Shown: one piece after another, positions 62,876 through 64,000 of the stretch
Layout of the letters: each line of letters begins with the position of its first letter
How positions within the stretch are numbered: position 1 is the stretch's first letter
From: Paenarthrobacter sp. JL.01a
GTDB lineage: Bacteria > Actinomycetota > Actinomycetes > Actinomycetales > Micrococcaceae
NCBI RefSeq assembly: GCF_025452095.1
Contig: NZ_CP104877.1
Coordinates: 3,782,001 to 3,846,000 of the forward strand
DNA: 64,000 nucleotides
Direction: 5' to 3'
Program-made: the position numbers and the translations under genes
The notes under the pieces: generated by a model
Databases searched by the model: none
What the model saw: the letters and a program-made list of their open reading frames with translations, nothing else
Told to the model about the DNA's origin: nothing

Positions 62876-63742
62876 ATGAGCAGCATGGCCCAGAAGATTG
62901 CGTACCAAGGTGAGCCCGGAGCCAATTCGGACCTCGCGTGCAAGGAAATGTTCCCCGAACTCGAAAGCGTGCCGTGCGCAAGCTTTGAGGATGCGTTTGA
63001 GCTTGTCTCAAACGGGGATGTCGACCTGGCCATGATCCCCATTGAGAACTCCATCGCCGGGCGGGTGGCCGACATCCATGTGCTGCTCCCCCAGTCCAAT
63101 CTGCAGATCGTCGGGGAGTACTTCCTGCCGATCCACTTCGACCTGATGGGCATTCCCGGCAGCACCATCGAGGCAGCCACGGAGGTGCACAGCCACATCC
63201 ATGCCCTGGGCCAGTGCCGCCGCATCATCCGTGAGGCCGGCTTGAAGCCGGTCATTGCTGGCGACACCGCCGGTTCGGCACGGGAAGTCCGGGACTGGAA
63301 CGATCCCCGCAAGCTCTCGCTCGCTCCGCCGCTGGTTGCCCAGTTGTACGGGCTCGAGGTCCTTGCCTCCGGCGTCGAGGACAACCCCACCAACACCACC
63401 CGCTTTGTTGTCCTGGCGCGTGAACGCGAACTTCCCACCAAGGAAGAACTCCCCGGCCCGGCGATCACCAGTTTTGTGTTTCGCGTCCGCAACGTTCCTT
63501 CTGCCCTGTACAAGGCGCTGGGTGGCTTCGCTACCAACGGGCTGAACATGACCCGGCTTGAGAGCTACATGGTGGGCGACGAGTTCGCCGCCACGATGTT
63601 CCTTTCCGACGTCGAAGGTCACCCGGAGGACGCCCGTCTGCGCCGCGCGCTGGAGGAACTGGAGTTCTTCACCACCGAAGTGCGCGTCCTGGGCGTCTAT
63701 GCGGCGGATGCATATCGGGAGCGGAACACGGTCAAGGCCTGA
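62876..63742 (+). CDS. pheA: Prephenate dehydratase
   Basis: PheA decarboxylates/dehydrates prephenate to phenylpyruvate. The ~288-residue monofunctional enzyme has IAYQGEPGANSDLAC, LAMIPIENSIAGRVADIHVLL, NPTNTTRFVVLARE with the catalytic Thr, and a C-terminal ACT domain (SFVFRVRNVPSALYKALGGFATNGLNMTRLESY) for phenylalanine feedback. Met 62876 or 62885 may be the start. Confidence 0.95.
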   Translation: MSSMAQKIAYQGEPGANSDLACKEMFPELESVPCASFEDAFELVSNGDVDLAMIPIENSIAGRVADIHVLLPQSNLQIVGEYFLPIHFDLMGIPGSTIEAATEVHSHIHALGQCRRIIREAGLKPVIAGDTAGSAREVRDWNDPRKLSLAPPLVAQLYGLEVLASGVEDNPTNTTRFVVLARERELPTKEELPGPAITSFVFRVRNVPSALYKALGGFATNGLNMTRLESYMVGDEFAATMFLSDVEGHPEDARLRRALEELEFFTTEVRVLGVYAADAYRERNTVKA

Positions 63743-63826
63743 GGATGAAAGCTGAAGAGCACGTGCTTTACGTCCACCGGATTCAGCACCGCGCGGACGT
63801 CTACAAGCCTCGCTGATTCGGCCAAG

Positions 63827-64000
<174 letters not shown>

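Overview
The window looks like a chromosomal segment of a high-GC actinobacterium of the Arthrobacter/Paenarthrobacter type. This is inferred from gene content rather than any database match. Pointers are high GC, many GTG/TTG starts, the dnaK-grpE-dnaJ-hspR operon with HspR-type (HAIR) operators, a copper amine oxidase with its TPQ tyrosine at residue 380, DUF3040, RskA-type and ECF41-type sigma modules, and many small regulator-transporter islands. No tRNA, rRNA, IS element, prophage or CRISPR array was found. Gene density is high and almost every gap is under 300 bp.

Layout. 1-7784: a DUF4031-HD hydrolase (cut by the window start), a ComB-like phosphatase, a sialidase, YccF, trpF, HutD, a guanidine-III riboswitch with a paired SMR guanidinium exporter, an aldo/keto reductase and an MBL-fold hydrolase. 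7863-13706: a DEAD-box helicase with a long leader, an MFS pump divergent from soxR over a SoxR box, a methyltransferase and a double-domain Lrp regulator. 13847-18293: an M20 amidohydrolase with an MHS transporter, a CynX/NimT-type MFS and an RHH/BrnT-like toxin-antitoxin pair. 18354-24500: trmB, small membrane and SRPBCC proteins, an ECF sigma/anti-sigma pair divergent from a COG4315 lipoprotein, a DUF559 protein and a DMP19 protein. 24666-29011: a SWIM-SNF2 helicase facing a three-gene operon of unknown function. 29081-36198: GntR-MFS, Fic, GNAT, a lipoprotein and several small actinobacterial proteins. 36208-40430: the hspR-dnaJ-grpE-dnaK chaperone operon. 40442-46043: DUF817, MpaB-like, TetR/NAD-reductase and an alanine-type aminotransferase. 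46054-53033: a TetR-controlled acyl-CoA cluster (SDR, thiolase, MFS, acyl-CoA synthetase) and a zinc alcohol dehydrogenase. 53127-58997: an ECF41 sigma/AhpD module and an amine-oxidation cluster (permease, membrane protein, copper amine oxidase, TetR). 59018-60506: an AbiE-like pair whose second gene carries an in-frame stop. 60503-64000: LysE, aldehyde dehydrogenase, pheA and the 3' end of trxB.

The most striking signals lie between genes. There are three 66-bp palindromes (9880, 16384, 62735) that share identical outer stems but have different, compensating inner stems. There is a second hairpin family built on TTCGCGGGAAG (22042, 54503, with a decayed relative near 23170). There is a 32-bp-period array that changes orientation (3749-3917). 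Two back-to-back ECF promoters share the same TGAACC-N16-CGTCGTA architecture (21375-21434). Many regulator genes sit next to clear palindromic operators (SoxR, HspR, TetR, GntR, Fic, AbiE-like), so much of the local wiring can be read from sequence.
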